Shown here in pieces: positions 1 to 8,992 of a stretch of DNA of 64,000 nt. Source of the stretch: CAVRQM01 sp963723455 (GTDB taxonomy: Bacteria; Pseudomonadota; Alphaproteobacteria; Acetobacterales; Acetobacteraceae); NCBI GenBank assembly GCA_963723455.1, contig CAVRQM010000001.1, positions 1,054,001 through 1,118,000 of the forward strand, in the 5' to 3' direction. The notes below the pieces were generated by a model that made no database searches, had not been told where the DNA came from, and was given only the letters and a program-made list of their open reading frames with translations. Position numbers and translations under genes: made by a program. Within the stretch, counting starts at the first letter, position 1. Every line of letters begins with the position of its first letter.

Positions 1-619
1 AGGCCAAGAAATACACCTACTTCCAGCCGAAGTTCATCTTCTATGCCACCTATCTGTCCGAGAAGATCGGCTATGCCCGCTACATCACGATCTTTCGCCA
101 GCTGGAGCGCCACCCGGAGCGCGAGTTCCATCCGATCTTCCGCTGGTTCGAGAACTGGTGCGACGACGAGTTCCGCCACGGCGAGGCGTTCGCGCTGCTG
201 ATGCGCGCCGATCCGTCGGTGCTGTCGGGGCTGAACACGCTGTGGATCCGGTTCTTCCTGCTGGCGGTGTTCGCCACGATGTATGTGCGCGACCACGCCC
301 GGCCGGTGTTCCACGCCGCGCTCGGGCTCGACCCGACCGAGTACGACATGCAGGTGTTCCGCATCACCTCGGACATCTCCCGGCAGGTGTTCCCGGTAGC
401 CCTCGATCTCGACAATCCCGCGCTTCCTGGCCGGGCTGGAGCGGCTGCGCCGGATCACCGAGGCGATGGCGGCCGCGCGCGCGCGCGGCGGGCTGTCCGG
501 GCGGGTCAGGCGGCTGGCGCTGACCGCCGCCGCCGGCGCTGGCCTTCGCGCGGCTGTACCTGATGCCGGCCAGGCGCAACGCGATCCCGCCCGAGGTCCG
601 CCTCGCGGCGGCCTGGTGA
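1..619 (+). pseudogene. acsF: Aerobic Mg-protoporphyrin IX monomethyl ester cyclase, 3' part, frameshifted
   Basis: AcsF is a membrane-associated di-iron oxygenase that closes the fifth ring of bacteriochlorophyll. The gene enters from the left edge, so only the C-terminal part is present. Reading from base 3 gives the family's segments PKFIFYATYLSEKIGYARY, a di-iron-type DDEFRHGEAFALLMR and VFRITSDISRQVFP. The frame then breaks near base 421, where the family's NPAFLxGLERL continues one base later, and again near 536. The last frame ends as LYLMPARRN...AAAW with the stop at 617-619. Both breaks look like single extra bases and the protein sequence is otherwise undecayed. puhE and hemA follow in the usual photosynthesis-cluster order. 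Identity is secure from family knowledge; whether the breaks are real mutations or sequence errors cannot be told from the sequence. Confidence 0.85.
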
Positions 620-624
620 GGCGC

Positions 625-1474
625 ATGGGCCACTACGCCGCCCCGGTCCTGTTCGCGCTGTTCGTCTGGTGGTTCAGCACCGGGGTCATCGTCTATCTCG
701 ACAACCTGCCGCGACGGACCTTCCGCTGGTCGATGCTGGGCGCGACGGCGGTGCTGGCGGCGGCGCTCTATGGGCTGGCGGCCACCGCCGCCGGCGACCA
801 GCCTGCGCGCCGCCTATGCCGCGTTCACCTGCGGCATGCTGGCCTGGGGCTGGCAGGAGATCAGCTTCTACATGGGCTTCGTCACCGGCCCGCGCGCGCA
901 GCCGCTGCCGCGGGCTGCGGCGGCTGGGCGCGCTTCTTCTACGCGCTGCAGACCAGCCTGTGGCACGAGCTGGCGATCGTGGCGGCGGCAATCCTGGTGG
1001 TCTGGCTCGACCTGGGGACAGCCGAACCAGATCGGCGCCTGGACTTTCCTGGTGCTGTGGTGGATGCACCAGAGCGCGCGGCTCAACGTGTTCCTCGGCG
1101 TGCGCAATCTCAGCGAGGAGCTGCTGCCCGAGCACCTTGCCTTCCTGAAGAGCTACATGTCGCGCAAGCCGATGAACCTGCTGTTCCCGGTCTCGGTCAC
1201 CGTCTCGACCGTGGTCTGCGCGCTGCTGGCGCAGGCGGCGGCGCACGCGACGGACCGCTTCGCCGCTTGCGGCCTGACCTTCCTGGCCACGCTGATGGCG
1301 CTGGCGATCCTGGAACACTGGTTCCTGATGCTGCCGCTGCCGGCGGCCGCGCTGTGGCATTGGGGCCTGCGCGGGCGCGCCGACCGCGCGCCGCGCGAGC
1401 TGGACCCGGCGCCCGACCCCGGCCACGACCCGAACCACGCCACCGCCGCCTGTCCGGCCGCGGCGATCGCCTGA
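625..1474 (+). pseudogene. puhE: Photosynthetic complex assembly protein PuhE (DUF3623), multiply frameshifted
   Basis: PuhE is a polytopic inner-membrane protein that helps assemble the photosynthetic reaction centre/antenna. The ATG at 625 lies six bases after the acsF stop. The reading opens as MGHYAAPVLFALFVWWFSTG, continues after a frame change near 797 as LAWGWQEISFYMGFVTGPR, after another near 915 as GWARFFYALQTSLWHELAI, and after a third near 1015 as WGQPNQIGAWTFLVLWWMHQ through to the stop at 1474. Two breaks are consistent with an extra base and one with a missing base. All expected segments are present in order, so the gene is full length but not translatable as one frame. Its place between acsF and hemA is standard for purple-bacterial puh operons. 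Confidence 0.82.
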
Positions 1475-1510
1475 TCCTTTCGCAATGCCATCTTTCCGAG
1501 CGGTGCGCGC

Positions 1511-2722
1511 ATGAATTACGAGGCTTTCTTCCGCAAGCAGATCGACGGGCTGCGCCGCGAGGGCCGCTATCGGGTGTTCGCCGATCTCGAGCGCCATAGC
1601 GGCGACTTCCCGCGCGCCACCCGCCACCGCGACCGCGGCGCGTCGGAGGTCACGGTCTGGTGTTCCAACGACTATCTCGGCATGGGCCAGCACCCGGCGG
1701 TGCTCGCCGCGATGCACGAGGCGATCGAGCGCTGCGGCGCCGGCGCCGGCGGCACCCGCAACATCTCGGGCAACACGCATTACCACGTGCTGCTGGAGCG
1801 CGAGCTGGCCGACCTGCACGGCAAGGAAGCCGCCCTGGTGTTCACCTCCGGCTATGTCGCGAACTGGGCGACGCTGTCCACGCTGGCGGCCGGGATGCCG
1901 GGCTGCGTGGTGCTGTCGGACGCCTCCAACCACGCCTCGATGATCGAGGGCATCCGCCACAGCCGCGCCGAGAAGCGCATTTTCGCGCATAACGATCCCG
2001 CTGACCTGGACCGCAAGCTGGCCAGCATCGGGCCGGACGTGCCCAAGCTGGTGACGTTCGAGTCGGTCTATTCGATGGACGGCGACATCGGGCCGATCGC
2101 CGAGCTGTGCGACGTGGCCGAGGCGCATGGCGCGATGACCTATCTGGACGAGGTGCATGCGGTCGGCCTGTACGGCCCGCGCGGCGGCGGCATCGCCGAG
2201 CAGCGCGGGCTGATGCACCGGATCGACGTGATCGAGGGTACGCTGGGCAAGGCGTTCGGCGTGGTCGGCGGCTACATCGCCGGGTCGGCCGCGCTGTGCG
2301 ACTTCGTGCGCAGCTTCGCGTCGGGCTTCATCTTCACCACGGCACTGCCGCCGGCGGTGATGGCGGGGGCCGCGGCCAGCATCCGCCACCTGAAATCCAG
2401 CAATGTCGAGCGGCTGCGCCAGCGCGACCGGGTCGCCACCGTGCGCCGGCGGCTGGACCAGGCGGGCGTGCCGCATCTGGACAATCCCAGCCACATCGTT
2501 CCGGTGATGGTGGGCGACGCGGTGCAGTGCAAGCAGATCAGCGACGTGCTGCTGGACCGGCACGGCATCTATGTGCAGCCGATCAACTACCCGACGGTGC
2601 CGCGCGGCGCCGAGCGGCTGCGCATCACGCCCTCGCCGCTGCACAGCGACGCCGACATCGACCACCTGATCGACTCGCTGTCCTCGATCTGGTCGGAGCT
2701 GAGCCTGGAGCGGGCGGCGTAG
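1511..2722 (+). CDS. hemA: 5-aminolevulinate synthase
   Basis: This pyridoxal-phosphate enzyme condenses glycine and succinyl-CoA into 5-aminolevulinate, the first step of the alphaproteobacterial (Shemin) route to haem and bacteriochlorophyll. The 403-residue length is typical. Visible landmarks are the glycine-rich GAGAGGTRNISGNT (about 76-89), the PLP-binding DEVHAVGLYG (about 213-222) and the Schiff-base lysine in EGTLGKAFG (K247). The start at 1511 gives MNYEAFFRKQID, a common beginning in the family; no strong ribosome-binding site precedes it. It follows puhE by 36 bp, as in photosynthesis clusters. Unlike its two broken neighbours it is fully intact, as expected if it is also needed for haem. 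Confidence 0.97.
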   Translation: MNYEAFFRKQIDGLRREGRYRVFADLERHSGDFPRATRHRDRGASEVTVWCSNDYLGMGQHPAVLAAMHEAIERCGAGAGGTRNISGNTHYHVLLERELADLHGKEAALVFTSGYVANWATLSTLAAGMPGCVVLSDASNHASMIEGIRHSRAEKRIFAHNDPADLDRKLASIGPDVPKLVTFESVYSMDGDIGPIAELCDVAEAHGAMTYLDEVHAVGLYGPRGGGIAEQRGLMHRIDVIEGTLGKAFGVVGGYIAGSAALCDFVRSFASGFIFTTALPPAVMAGAAASIRHLKSSNVERLRQRDRVATVRRRLDQAGVPHLDNPSHIVPVMVGDAVQCKQISDVLLDRHGIYVQPINYPTVPRGAERLRITPSPLHSDADIDHLIDSLSSIWSELSLERAA

Positions 2723-2747
2723 CGGCGGCCCGCCTCCGCCGGGTTCC

Positions 2748-3368
2748 GTGACGATCAGCGCGGACGTGCTGACGCGGCTGCCGCCGCGCCCGTACGACGA
2801 GATCCGCCGCGAGATCCGCGACGCCGACATCCTGCTGTGCTCGGCGCGGGACGCGTTCTCGCGGCTGATCCGCTGGGCCACCAAAAGCCCGTGGAGCCAC
2901 GTCGCGATCGCCTTCCGGCTGGCCGGCATCGACCGGGTCATGGTGCTGGAATGCGTCGAGCACCTGGGCGTGCGCGCGGTGCCGCTCAGCGACTTCATCG
3001 CGCGCACCAGCAGCGGCGTGCATCCCTATCCGGGGCGCATCCTGCTGGCGCGGCATCAAGCGGTGGAACGGATCGCCGGATCCGACACCATGCGGACCCT
3101 GTCGGGCTTCGCCTTCGACCGGCTGGGGGGCAAGTTCTCGCGCGCCGAGACGGTCAAGATCGCCACGCGGATCTGCCTGGGGCGGCTCGGCGTCCGCCTG
3201 CCGAGAGTGTTTCGCGCCGATGACGAGATGATTTGCTCGGAATACGTCGCCGGCTGCTTCGCCAGAATCGGGCTGCCGATCCCGTGGGACGGCTACGGCT
3301 TCGTGGCGCCCTCGGACATCGCCGACGATCCGCAGGTGGTGGCGGTGGCGCAGGTGCAGACGCGGTAG
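2748..3368 (+). CDS. YiiX/NlpC-P60-like papain-fold hydrolase
   Basis: A 206-residue protein resembling the YiiX/YebB group of permuted NlpC/P60 (papain-like) cysteine hydrolases. The group's layout is visible: DADILLC near 26-31 and SPWSHVAIAF with the candidate catalytic His51, then MICSEYVAGCF with the candidate nucleophile Cys163. The substrate of this family is not settled; amide or ester bonds of peptides or lipids are suspected. The start is a GTG at 2748, 25 bp after hemA. No signal peptide is evident, so it is probably cytoplasmic. It converges on xseA with a 12-bp gap. Family assignment is fairly firm; the function is inferred. Confidence 0.75.
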   Translation: MTISADVLTRLPPRPYDEIRREIRDADILLCSARDAFSRLIRWATKSPWSHVAIAFRLAGIDRVMVLECVEHLGVRAVPLSDFIARTSSGVHPYPGRILLARHQAVERIAGSDTMRTLSGFAFDRLGGKFSRAETVKIATRICLGRLGVRLPRVFRADDEMICSEYVAGCFARIGLPIPWDGYGFVAPSDIADDPQVVAVAQVQTR

Positions 3369-3380
3369 GACGCCGCCGCC

Positions 3381-4898
3381 CTATAGCAGCAGCGGCTGCC
3401 GCCCGTCCCGCCGCCGCCCGGCGGCGCGGGCGGCCACCTCGCCATCGGCGAACGCGATGCGCAGGTCGGCGCCCGCTTGCACCGCGGCGGCGCTCGTCAG
3501 CGGCGCGCCGTTGGCGTCGAGCACCGCCGCGTAGCCGCGCGCCAGCACCGCATGGTGCGACACCAATTCCAGCCGCGCGGCCGTGCCGTCCAGCCGCGCC
3601 CGCGCCTCACGCAGCCGGGCCTGGGCGATCGAGGGCGACAGCCGGGCCAGCACCCGTGCAGCCGCCGCTTCGCGCCCGGCCAGGGCGTGCCGCAGCCCGG
3701 CGCGCAGCCGTGACGCGGCCAACTCCAGCGCGCCGCGCCGCTGCGCCAGCACGTGCGGCGCGGCGCGGGGCAGGCTCTGGCGCAGCGCCGCCAGCCGGTG
3801 CCGGGCCTCGCGCACCAGCGCGCCCGGGTCCGCCAAGCCGCGCTGCGCGCGCTCCAGCCCGGCGCGGCGAGCGGCCAGCAGGTTGGGCAGCGCCAGACCC
3901 AGCCGCTCCGCACGGTCGTCCACCCGCTGCCGCGCCGTCCCCAACAGGCCGGGCAGGTCCGGCAGGCCGCGCGCCGCCCGCTCCAGATCGACGCGGCGGT
4001 GGCGCAGCGCGGCCTGCGCGCAGCCGGTCAGCGAGCCGCCCAGCCGCGCCAGACCGGCCGCCAGCTCGACGCGCGAGGGCACCGCCAGCTCGGCGGCGGC
4101 GGTCGGCGTCGGCGCGCGGCGGTCGGCGGCGTGGTCGATCAGCGTGGTGTCGGTCTCGTGCCCGACCGCCGAGATCAGCGGGATCGGGCTGGCGGCGGCG
4201 GCGCGCACCACCGCCTCGTCGTTGAACGCCATCAGGTCTTCCAGGCTGCCGCCGCCGCGCGCCACGATCAGCACGTCCGGGCGCGGCACCGGGCCATCCG
4301 GCGGCAGCCGGCCGAAGCCGGCGATGGCGGCGGCAATCTTTTCCGCCGCCCCCTCGCCCTGCACCGGCACCGGCCACAGCAGGACGCGGCGCGGGAAGCG
4401 GCGGGCGATGGTGGTGCGGATGTCCTGCAGCACCGCGCCGCTCTCGCTGGTGACCACGCCGATCACGCGCGGCAGCACCGGCAGGGCGCGGCGGCGGGCC
4501 GGGTCGAACAGGCCCTCGGCCGCCAGGCGCAGCCGCAGCGCCTCGATCCGCGCCAGCATCGCGCCGATCCCGGCATATTCCAGGCGATCGACGCTCAGCT
4601 GGTAAGTGGAGCGGTCGCCGTAGGCGGTGAGCTTGCCGGTGGCGATCACCTCGACGCCGTTTTCCGGCCGCAGCCCCAGCCGGGGCACCACCGAGGCCCA
4701 GGCGACGCAGGACAGCTTGCAGCGCTCCTCCTTCAGCGAAAAATAGATGTGCCCCGAGGGATAGGGCCGCGCCTCGGTGACCTCGCCGCGCACCCGCACC
4801 CGGCCGAAGCTGCCCTCCAGCGTCCGCTTGATCGCGCCGGACAGCTCGGCCACCGAGTATTCGGGAATGTTGCCTGCCGGTCGCGTCGCCTCGTCCAT
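3381..4898 (-). CDS. xseA: Exodeoxyribonuclease VII large subunit
   Basis: XseA is the catalytic subunit of exonuclease VII, which degrades single-stranded DNA in both directions together with multiple copies of the small subunit XseB. The 505-residue protein begins with an OB-fold nucleic-acid-binding region (YSVAELSGAIKRTLEGSFG, about 14-32), followed by the catalytic core with GVVTSESGAVLQDI and VLIVARGGGSLEDLMAFNDE, and an Arg/Ala-rich helical C-terminal half that forms the coiled coil binding XseB. Length and order fit the family. xseB is not nearby. It is transcribed divergently from purD, whose start is 52 bp away. Confidence 0.95.
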   Translation of the reverse strand: MDEATRPAGNIPEYSVAELSGAIKRTLEGSFGRVRVRGEVTEARPYPSGHIYFSLKEERCKLSCVAWASVVPRLGLRPENGVEVIATGKLTAYGDRSTYQLSVDRLEYAGIGAMLARIEALRLRLAAEGLFDPARRRALPVLPRVIGVVTSESGAVLQDIRTTIARRFPRRVLLWPVPVQGEGAAEKIAAAIAGFGRLPPDGPVPRPDVLIVARGGGSLEDLMAFNDEAVVRAAAASPIPLISAVGHETDTTLIDHAADRRAPTPTAAAELAVPSRVELAAGLARLGGSLTGCAQAALRHRRVDLERAARGLPDLPGLLGTARQRVDDRAERLGLALPNLLAARRAGLERAQRGLADPGALVREARHRLAALRQSLPRAAPHVLAQRRGALELAASRLRAGLRHALAGREAAAARVLARLSPSIAQARLREARARLDGTAARLELVSHHAVLARGYAAVLDANGAPLTSAAAVQAGADLRIAFADGEVAARAAGRRRDGRQPLLL

Positions 4899-4950
4899 GC
4901 GGGCCAGCCTATGCTAAGCTGGGCGCTGCCGACAGTTGGGGGGCCGGGCG

Positions 4951-6222
4951 ATGCGGGTGCTGGTGGTGGGCGCGGGTGGCCGCGAGCACGCGCTGTGCTG
5001 GGCGATTGCCGCCAGCCCGTTGCTGACCAAACTCTGGTGCGCCCCGGGCAATCCGGGCATCGCGCAGGTGGCCGAGACCATCCCGATCGCCGCCGCCGAC
5101 ATCGTGGCGCTGACCCGCTTCGCGACCGACAACGCGATCGACCTGGTGGTGCCCGGCCCGGAGGCGCCGCTGGTCGCCGGTCTGGCCGACGCGCTCGGTC
5201 TGGCCGGGATCGCCTGCTGCGGCCCCTCGGCGGCGGCGGCGCGGCTGGAGGGCAGCAAGAGCTTCTGCAAGGAAATCTGCGACGCCGCCGGCATCCCCAC
5301 CGCGCTGTGGGAGCGGTTCGACGACGCCGCGGCGGCGCGCGACTTCGTGCGCCGCCGCGGCGCGCCGATCGTGGTCAAGGCCGATGGCCTGGCCTCGGGC
5401 AAGGGTGTCGTGGTGGCCGCCTCGGTGGCTGAGGCCGAGCAGGCGATCGCCGACTTCATGGAGCGCGGCACGCTGGGCGCGGCCGGGTCCAGCGTGGTGA
5501 TCGAGGAGGTGATGGACGGGCACGAGGTCAGCCTGTTCGCGCTGTGCGACGGCACGCACGCGGTCGCGCTGGGCGCCGCCTGCGACTACAAGCGGGTGGG
5601 CGAGGACGACCGGGGCCCGAACACCGGGGGCATGGGCGCCTACTCGCCGCCGCCGGGTTTCTCCCCGGCGCTGGAACAGGCGGCGATGGACCGGGTGATC
5701 CGCCCTGCCCTGGCCGAGTTGGCGCGGCGCGGCACGCCGTTCCGCGGCTTCCTGTTCGCCGGCCTGATGCTGACGGCGGACGGCGCGAAGCTGATCGAGT
5801 TCAATGTCCGCCTCGGCGACCCGGAGACGCAATGCCTGCTGCCGCGGTTGCAGTCGGACCTGCTGCCCGGGCTGGCGGCGGTCTGCGACGGGGCGCTGGA
5901 GGCGTTCTCGCTGCGCTGGCGGGAGCAGGCGTCGGTGGCGGTGGTGCTGGCCGCGAACGGCTACCCCGGCGCGACCGTGCCCGGCGCGCCGATTGGCGAC
6001 CTGGCGCAGGCCGAGGCGGTTCCCGGCGCCTATGTGTTCCAGGCCGGCACCGCGCTGCGCGACGGCGCGCTGATTGCCGATGGCGGCCGCGTGCTGACCG
6101 TGGGCGCCACGGGCGAGACGCTGCGCGCCGCGCGCGAAGCCGCGTATCGCGCAGTGGACGCGGTGGCGTTCCCCGGCGGGTTCTGCCGACGCGACATCGC
6201 CGCGCGGGTGGTTGCCGGATAG
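4951..6222 (+). CDS. purD: Phosphoribosylamine-glycine ligase (GARS)
   Basis: PurD joins 5-phosphoribosylamine and glycine using ATP, the second step of purine synthesis. The 423-residue protein begins MRVLVVGAGGREHALCW and contains VPGPEAPLVAG, the ATP-grasp lysine segment IVVKADGLASGKGVVVA and the metal-binding EFNVRLGDPETQ, all characteristic of GARS. The ATG at 4951 is preferred over an in-frame TTG at 4936 because it matches the family N-terminus and lies just after a G-rich ribosome-binding stretch (4937-4943). It stands alone, divergent from xseA and convergent with the chemotaxis operon. Confidence 0.97.
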   Translation: MRVLVVGAGGREHALCWAIAASPLLTKLWCAPGNPGIAQVAETIPIAAADIVALTRFATDNAIDLVVPGPEAPLVAGLADALGLAGIACCGPSAAAARLEGSKSFCKEICDAAGIPTALWERFDDAAAARDFVRRRGAPIVVKADGLASGKGVVVAASVAEAEQAIADFMERGTLGAAGSSVVIEEVMDGHEVSLFALCDGTHAVALGAACDYKRVGEDDRGPNTGGMGAYSPPPGFSPALEQAAMDRVIRPALAELARRGTPFRGFLFAGLMLTADGAKLIEFNVRLGDPETQCLLPRLQSDLLPGLAAVCDGALEAFSLRWREQASVAVVLAANGYPGATVPGAPIGDLAQAEAVPGAYVFQAGTALRDGALIADGGRVLTVGATGETLRAAREAAYRAVDAVAFPGGFCRRDIAARVVAG

Positions 6223-6353
6223 GCGGCGAGAGGTCGCCGCGTCCGGGCCGCCATGCGGACGTCAGTTCGGCTTTGCGTCCGATGCTGCGGCCCCGCCGCT
6301 GGGTCCGGGAACGCCGCCCGCAGAGATCTTTGCCGTGCGACCATGGTGCAGCC

Positions 6354-7271
6354 TCAGAGCTTTTCGTGCAGCGATGCGATATGCGCCGCGCCGCGCCGCA
6401 AAGACATGCGCGTGTCCTGGCACTCCCGCGGCAGCGTTCCGCCCATCCGGCCGGCCGCTCGCACGAACACGCCGCGGCCGCCCGGCGCGGCGGCGAAGGC
6501 CGCGCCCTGCTCAAGCAGCGTCTCCGCGCCGCCCAGGTACAGGTAGCCGTCGGCCGCCAGCACGCCGGCCAGGCCGGCCAGCACCCGCGCGCGCGTGTCC
6601 GGGTCGAAGTAGATCAGCACGTTGCGACAGAACACGATGTCGAACCGGCCGAGCGCGACAGGGTCGGACAGCAGGTTCCACGGCCGGCAGCGCACCATGT
6701 CGCGCAACGACGGGCGCACCCGGTAGCCGTCGCCGTCGGGCGCGAAATGCCGGGCCAGACGGTCCGGCGACACGCCGCGCTGCACTTCGAAACCGGAGTA
6801 CAGCCCGGCCTCGGCCCGCGCCAGCGGCGCGCGGGCGATGTCGGTGGCCAGGATCTCCGCCGCGCCGGCGGGCCATCCCGGGCGCGCCTCGGCCAGCAGC
6901 ATGGCGATGGAATACGCCTCCTGCCCGCTGCTGGCCGCCGCCGACCACAGCCGCAGCCGCCCGCAACCGCCCGCGCCCAGCCGCGCGGCGCGCAGTGCCG
7001 GCAGCGCCGTGTCGCGCAGATGGGCGAAGGCGTGCGCGTCGCGGAAGAACAGCGTCTCGTTGGTGGTCAATGCCTCGATCGTGGCGCGCGCCAGTTCGCC
7101 ATCCGGGGCCGCGGCCAGGCGCTCGGCCAAGCCATCCAGGGATGCCAGGCGCTCGCGCAGCAGCAAGCCGGCCAGCCGCGTCTGCAGCAGGTACAGCTTG
7201 TCGGCGCCGATCACGATGCCGGACTGCCGGTGCAGCAGCCCGGCCAGCAGCTGCAGGTTGCGCGGGGTCAT
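6354..7271 (-). CDS. cheR: Chemotaxis protein methyltransferase CheR
   Basis: CheR methylates glutamates of chemoreceptors with S-adenosylmethionine, setting adaptation. The 305-residue protein has the N-terminal helical CheR domain (about 1-70) with TTNETLFFRDAHAF, then a Rossmann methyltransferase core: RLWSAAASSGQEAYSIAMLL (SAM loop) and FDIVFCRNVLIYF. The start MTPRNLQLLAGLL at 7271 overlaps the cheB stop as ATGA, indicating translational coupling; longer upstream extensions are merely frame read-through. It is the last gene of chpT-cheA-cheW-cheB-cheR. Confidence 0.95.
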   Translation of the reverse strand: MTPRNLQLLAGLLHRQSGIVIGADKLYLLQTRLAGLLLRERLASLDGLAERLAAAPDGELARATIEALTTNETLFFRDAHAFAHLRDTALPALRAARLGAGGCGRLRLWSAAASSGQEAYSIAMLLAEARPGWPAGAAEILATDIARAPLARAEAGLYSGFEVQRGVSPDRLARHFAPDGDGYRVRPSLRDMVRCRPWNLLSDPVALGRFDIVFCRNVLIYFDPDTRARVLAGLAGVLAADGYLYLGGAETLLEQGAAFAAAPGGRGVFVRAAGRMGGTLPRECQDTRMSLRRGAAHIASLHEKL

Positions 7272-8410
7272 GCCGGCCGCCCGGTCCCGCCCGCCAGCGC
7301 CAGCAGGGACGCCGCCATGCGCGTCAGCGGCAGCACGGCGCGGCACAGCCCGGCCTGCGCGATCGCGCCCGGCATGCCCCATACCACGCTGCTGGCCTCG
7401 TCCTGCGCCACCGCGACGCCGCCCGCCGCGACCACGGCGCGCGTGCCCTCAAGCCCGTCCTGCCCCATGCCGGTCAGCATCGCGACCAGCACCCGCCCGC
7501 GGCATGCCTGGGCGGCGCTGCGCAGCAGCACATCGACCGACGGCCGGCAGAAATTCTCCGGCGGCGCATCGGACAGCACCGCGCGCAAGCCGTCGCCCTG
7601 CGCCGCCACCAGCAAATGCTGCCCGCCCGGCGCCAGATAGATGCGGCCCCGGCGCAGCATCTCGCCATGCCGCGCCTCGGCGCAGCCCATGCCGCCCAGG
7701 CGGTCGAGATGCGCGGCCAGCAGCGGCGTGAACGCGGCCGGCATGTGCTGCGCCACCACGACCGGCAGGGGCAGATCGCGGCCGAGTGTCTGGACCAGGG
7801 TCAGCAGCGCCTGCGGCCCGCCGGTCGAGCTGCCGATGGCCAGCAGCAGCGGCGAACCGCCGGCCATCGCCGCCGGCGCAGCCGGAACCGCCCGGGCGGG
7901 CGGCGCGACGCGCCGGCGGCCCAGGCTGCGCACCTTGGCCAGCAGCTCGCGGCGGAACCCGTCATCGGCGACCTCGGCGGCGCCGGGCTTGGCGATGTAG
8001 TCGGCAGCGCCCAGGGTCAGCGCCTGCAGCGTCACCTCCGCCCCGCGCGTGGTCAGGGCGCTGACCATGATGACGCGCAGCCCGGGCGAGGCGCGCAGCA
8101 GCAGCGGCAGGGTCGCCAGCCCGTCCAGCACCGGCATCTCGATGTCGAGCAGCACCACCTGCACCGGCGCGTCGGCCTGCCGGCGGCGCAGCGCCTCGAT
8201 CGCCTGCGCCCCGTCGGCGGCGCGCGCCACCACCACGATGTCCGGCGCGCTTCCAGCCGGCGCGCTTTCAAGCAGGCGAGCCAGCGCCGAGCGGATCACC
8301 GCGCTGTCGTCCACCACCATGACGCGCACCGGCTCGGCGTCGGCGACCGCCGCTTCGGTCGCCGGCGCGGCGGCGCCGCCGACCTGTCCGGGCGGCTGGT
8401 GCCGCGTCAA
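7268..8410 (-). CDS. cheB: Chemotaxis protein-glutamate methylesterase CheB
   Basis: CheB removes methyl groups from, and can deamidate, chemoreceptors, opposing CheR. The 380-residue protein has a receiver domain (about 28-145) with acidic pair D34/D35, phosphoacceptor D89 in LLDIEMPVLDG and conserved lysine K141 in IAKPG. An Ala/Pro-rich linker leads to the esterase domain, with catalytic Ser195 in GSSTGGP, His222 in AQHMP and Asp318 in TGMGQDG. All catalytic residues are present. Its start overlaps the cheW stop and its stop overlaps the cheR start, so the three genes are probably translated together. Confidence 0.96.
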   Translation of the reverse strand: MTRHQPPGQVGGAAAPATEAAVADAEPVRVMVVDDSAVIRSALARLLESAPAGSAPDIVVVARAADGAQAIEALRRRQADAPVQVVLLDIEMPVLDGLATLPLLLRASPGLRVIMVSALTTRGAEVTLQALTLGAADYIAKPGAAEVADDGFRRELLAKVRSLGRRRVAPPARAVPAAPAAMAGGSPLLLAIGSSTGGPQALLTLVQTLGRDLPLPVVVAQHMPAAFTPLLAAHLDRLGGMGCAEARHGEMLRRGRIYLAPGGQHLLVAAQGDGLRAVLSDAPPENFCRPSVDVLLRSAAQACRGRVLVAMLTGMGQDGLEGTRAVVAAGGVAVAQDEASSVVWGMPGAIAQAGLCRAVLPLTRMAASLLALAGGTGRPA

Positions 8411-8952
8411 TCCCGGTCCCGCGCCATGCGGTCCGGCAGCGCGGGCGCGCGGATGTCGAGCAGGCGCGGCACCGACAGCACCAGCAGCAAGCGGTCGGGC
8501 AGGCGGAACACGCCCTCGGCGAAGGCGGACAGCGCCGCCGGCAGCGTCGCCGGAGCGCGCTCATGCAGCCCGGTCTCCAGGGTCAGCACCTCGCCCACGT
8601 CATCGACCAGCAGGGCGTAGTATTCGCTGCCCTGCTCGGCCACCACCGACATGGCGCGGCTGCCGCGGGCGGCGCAGGGCAGGCCGAGGCGGCGGCGCAG
8701 GTCGATGGCGGTGACGATGCGCCCGCGCAAATTGAGGTTGCCGGCGATCTCCGGCGGCGCCAGCGGCACCGGGGTGATCGCCTGCTCGCCCAGCACGTCG
8801 CGCACCGCCATCACCGGCACGCCGCACAACTGGCCGGCGACGGTCAGCGTCACCAGCACGCTGGTCGCGGCATCGTCGGCATCGTCGCCGCCGGGCGCCC
8901 CGGTGTCGCCGCGCGGCAACGCCGCCGCGCCGGCCAGAGCTGTGGCTTGCAT
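8407..8952 (-). CDS. cheW: Chemotaxis coupling protein CheW
   Basis: CheW links chemoreceptors to the CheA kinase in signalling arrays. The 181-residue protein carries a CheW fold starting at about residue 30 (VLVTLTVAGQLCGVPVMAVRD), followed by ITPVPLAPPEIAGNLNLRGRIVTAIDLRRRLGL, the most recognisable CheW signature. The first 25 or so residues are a non-conserved Ala/Gly-rich extension, so a shorter start is possible. It lies 40 bp downstream of cheA and overlaps cheB by an ATGA junction. Confidence 0.94.
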   Translation of the reverse strand: MQATALAGAAALPRGDTGAPGGDDADDAATSVLVTLTVAGQLCGVPVMAVRDVLGEQAITPVPLAPPEIAGNLNLRGRIVTAIDLRRRLGLPCAARGSRAMSVVAEQGSEYYALLVDDVGEVLTLETGLHERAPATLPAALSAFAEGVFRLPDRLLLVLSVPRLLDIRAPALPDRMARDRD

Positions 8953-8992
8953 CGCTGTCTCCGTGAATGGTCCGGTCGGGGGAATGGCCTGC

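Noticed and set aside
1..1100. Programmed frameshifting in acsF or puhE
   Set aside because: There are five sites without slippery heptamers, in both directions; programmed events are single and family-conserved.
686..3007. Long antisense open frame opposite puhE-hemA
   Set aside because: Its translation is Arg/Ala/His-rich with no family features and is exactly opposite a clear hemA; this is a by-product of high GC at third codon positions.
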